Below, piece by piece: positions 4,736 to 6,414 of a DNA stretch of 6,414 nucleotides (position 1 is its first letter; the number at the start of each line of letters is the position of its first letter). Origin of the DNA: an uncultured Sphingorhabdus sp. Its GTDB lineage: Bacteria > Pseudomonadota > Alphaproteobacteria > Sphingomonadales > Sphingomonadaceae. Both the position numbers and the translations under genes were made by a program. The stretch covers positions 1-6,414 of the forward strand of contig CALMYW010000129.1 in assembly GCA_937873665.1 (NCBI GenBank). Reading direction: 5' to 3'. The notes beneath the pieces are model-generated. The model saw only the letters and a list, made by a program, of their open reading frames with translations. It ran no database searches and had not been told where the DNA came from.

Positions 4736-6414
4736 CAGGCGGCTTTGCGTGCCGCAATCCGCTGGATCGGAAACCGGTCCAGCAGCTTGGCGAGCACATC
4801 CACCCCGACAGCCCCTGTCGGTATGTAGAGCTTGAGTTTCCACGAGACGATCTCGGAGATCAAGCCCATTGCCTTCAATCGCTCGATGCCAAGATCGTTG
4901 AAGCCGGTCAGTTCGATCCGCCAGTCATTCATGGCGCGGACGCGAGCGAGCGTCTGATCTTCGGCCAGATGCAGTTTGGCATCTCCGGCACACAGCATCG
5001 CCCAAGCATCGGCAGGCACGACGGACGCCGTGTCCTGCTCAATCACCGTGGCGACCCAGGCGGGCGAAACCTTGCGGCCGATGACGCGCTCGCCAGCATC
5101 GGTTTGCAGGCGGTAGACGCGGGTCGATTCATTGGGGAGCCGCCGCCAGATCGGCAGCAGCAGGCCTGAAACCATGTGCAGGGTCGAGGTTTCGAACTCG
5201 GGCAAGTCGGCAAGTTCGGCCTGCCAGACTTCGCTGAACCGCTCACGGTCCACCGGCTCCCAATGGCTGGTCGCGAATACCTCGGCGAGAATATTGGTCG
5301 CCTCCAAAGGCCGGACGAGGCGGATGCGCGGGTGAATGCCGCCATCATCGTCGATCAGGCTGCGCGCGCGCAATTTGACTGCCGCGCGCCCGGAGCGGGT
5401 GTTGATCACGAGTTCGGCGTCGCGATCCACTGCCATGGCCAGCGCCCTCTCGAGCACAACCGGCTCGATCCGGTCTTTGCGTTCGATGGTCAGGAGGTGG
5501 GTCACAGCTCCGGTGCCGGGATGGGTGTAGATGGTCTTGCGGTCGGAGACCGAGAAGCTCTCGGCGCGCAGGGTTTCGAGGCCCATTTCATAGGTGCCGC
5601 TGGCGATTGCGCCTTCGACCCGGGCCGTCAGCAGACCCTCGAAGGCCTCGAACAGGATGTTCTGCATGGAAATGGTGAGCGCCAGCATCCGGTTGAGGAA
5701 GGTCGTGATGGGCGGAAGCTCGTCCTTGAGCCCGCCGTCACTGTCGAGCAGCGACAGGCCGGTGGCTGTTTCGAATTGCCCGAGCGAACAGCCATCGATC
5801 TTGCCGCGCACCAGCAATTGGTAAAGCTGGCGCAGGGCATCGCGGGCATAGTAGGATTCCAGATTGTCGCTGGCGCTGAACATGTTCTGGCCGCCGGTTT
5901 GCCGCTGGCCGCGCGTGATCGCTCCCAGACTGTCGAGCCTTCGGGCGATCGTCGAGATGAAGCGCTTCTGCGCCTTCACGTCGGTCGATACCGGGCGGAA
6001 CAGCGGTGGCTGCTTCTGATTGGTGCGGTTGGTGCGGCCAAAGCCCTGGATGGCGGTGTCGGCCTTCCAGCCTGCTTCGAGCAGGTAGTGGACGCGGCGG
6101 CGCTGGTTCTTCACGCCAAGGTCGGCATGATAGGACCTGCCCGTGCCGCCAGCCTCGGAGAAGACGAGGATGTGCTTCTTGTCATCCATGAACGCATGGG
6201 TTTCAGCAATATTGGCTGAAGCAGGCCGGTTTTCGACGGCGAAGCGCACCGAACCATCGCTGTTGGCGCGGGGCACAATGCGACGGGAACGTCCGGTCAC
6301 CTCGGCAACCGCATCGCTCCCGAAATGCTGGACAATCTGGTCAAGCGCGCCGGGCACAGGCGGCAAAGCGGCAAGCCGCTCGAGCATCGCATCACGGGCA
6401 CGGCAGGCTTCGCG
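4735..6414 (-). CDS. Strawberry-notch-type SF2 helicase, C-terminal part (5' end beyond window)
   Basis: The frame is open to the right edge, giving 559 C-terminal residues of a larger protein. The ATG at 6387 is internal, not the start, because the coding pattern continues upstream of it (REACRARDA). Numbered from the edge, TGRSRRI (40-46) is followed by ILVFSEAGGTGRSYHAD (82-98), matching the motif V region, and QGFGRTNR (123-130), the SF2 motif VI with its arginine fingers. FLNRMLALTISMQNILFEAF (239-258) and HMVSGLLLPIWRRLP (413-427) are further blocks that I recall from the bacterial Strawberry-notch C-terminal family. The ATP-binding Walker A and DExH motifs and any N-terminal methyltransferase domain, common in such plasmid-borne homologues, lie outside the window. 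The family is an NTP-dependent DNA or RNA translocase; its bacterial role is not established. It is the first visible gene of the Toprim-DUF2493 operon. Confidence 0.88.
   Translation of the reverse strand, partial: REACRARDAMLERLAALPPVPGALDQIVQHFGSDAVAEVTGRSRRIVPRANSDGSVRFAVENRPASANIAETHAFMDDKKHILVFSEAGGTGRSYHADLGVKNQRRRVHYLLEAGWKADTAIQGFGRTNRTNQKQPPLFRPVSTDVKAQKRFISTIARRLDSLGAITRGQRQTGGQNMFSASDNLESYYARDALRQLYQLLVRGKIDGCSLGQFETATGLSLLDSDGGLKDELPPITTFLNRMLALTISMQNILFEAFEGLLTARVEGAIASGTYEMGLETLRAESFSVSDRKTIYTHPGTGAVTHLLTIERKDRIEPVVLERALAMAVDRDAELVINTRSGRAAVKLRARSLIDDDGGIHPRIRLVRPLEATNILAEVFATSHWEPVDRERFSEVWQAELADLPEFETSTLHMVSGLLLPIWRRLPNESTRVYRLQTDAGERVIGRKVSPAWVATVIEQDTASVVPADAWAMLCAGDAKLHLAEDQTLARVRAMNDWRIELTGFNDLGIERLKAMGLISEIVSWKLKLYIPTGAVGVDVLAKLLDRFPIQRIAARKAA

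Noticed and set aside
4724..4843. Upstream start at 4843 for the Toprim gene, adding 40 residues
   Set aside because: The extension would overlap the helicase coding sequence by about 109 nt and translates to Cys/Gly-rich sequence unlike a domain. The ATG at 4723 has a correctly spaced AAGGAG.
5176..6219. Long plus-strand open frame (347 codons) opposite the helicase gene
   Set aside because: It is antisense to a well-supported helicase frame with family motifs. Its translation has no recognisable domain, and long antisense frames are expected in GC-rich DNA.
1..6414. CRISPR array, tRNA/rRNA genes or complete insertion sequence
   Set aside because: No regularly spaced direct repeats, RNA-gene signatures or transposase motifs were seen on either strand.

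Overview
The window comes from a GC-rich proteobacterium, most likely an alphaproteobacterium of the sphingomonad type. This rests on the strong G/C third-position bias and on the protein families, whose closest relatives I recall from sphingomonads and Rhizobiales; no database was searched. Five protein genes are supported, two of them cut by the window edges.

Left part (1-2023): a divergent efflux pair. On the minus strand is the N-terminal ~443 residues of a NodT-type outer-membrane efflux lipoprotein, which runs off the left edge. On the plus strand is a TetR/AcrR-type repressor. The 99 bp between the starts holds a good minus-strand promoter (TTGACA, 16 bp, CATAAA), a perfect 8-bp inverted repeat over its predicted transcription start and ribosome site, and a second related operator-like element just before the tetR ribosome site. 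The obvious reading is a drug- or solvent-type efflux operon repressed by its divergent TetR.

Middle (2024-2424): about 400 bp without a credible gene. It has an unusual cluster of TGTCG/CGACA pentamers arranged as inverted repeats. It separates the efflux cargo from the next block and may be a recombination or protein-binding site, or an old junction.

Right part (2425-6414): three co-directional minus-strand genes. In transcription order these are the C-terminal part of a Strawberry-notch-type SF2 helicase (5' end beyond the right edge), a Toprim-domain protein 11 nt downstream, and, after a 319-nt hairpin-rich spacer, a DUF2493 (SLOG-superfamily) protein. From memory this trio recurs on conjugative plasmids and integrative elements of alphaproteobacteria, and to my knowledge its joint function has not been described. 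A helicase, a Toprim nuclease/primase-like protein and a nucleotide-binding SLOG protein suggest a DNA-processing or nucleotide-sensing job in the element's maintenance, transfer or conflict with the host. This operon is the best candidate for an undescribed system here.
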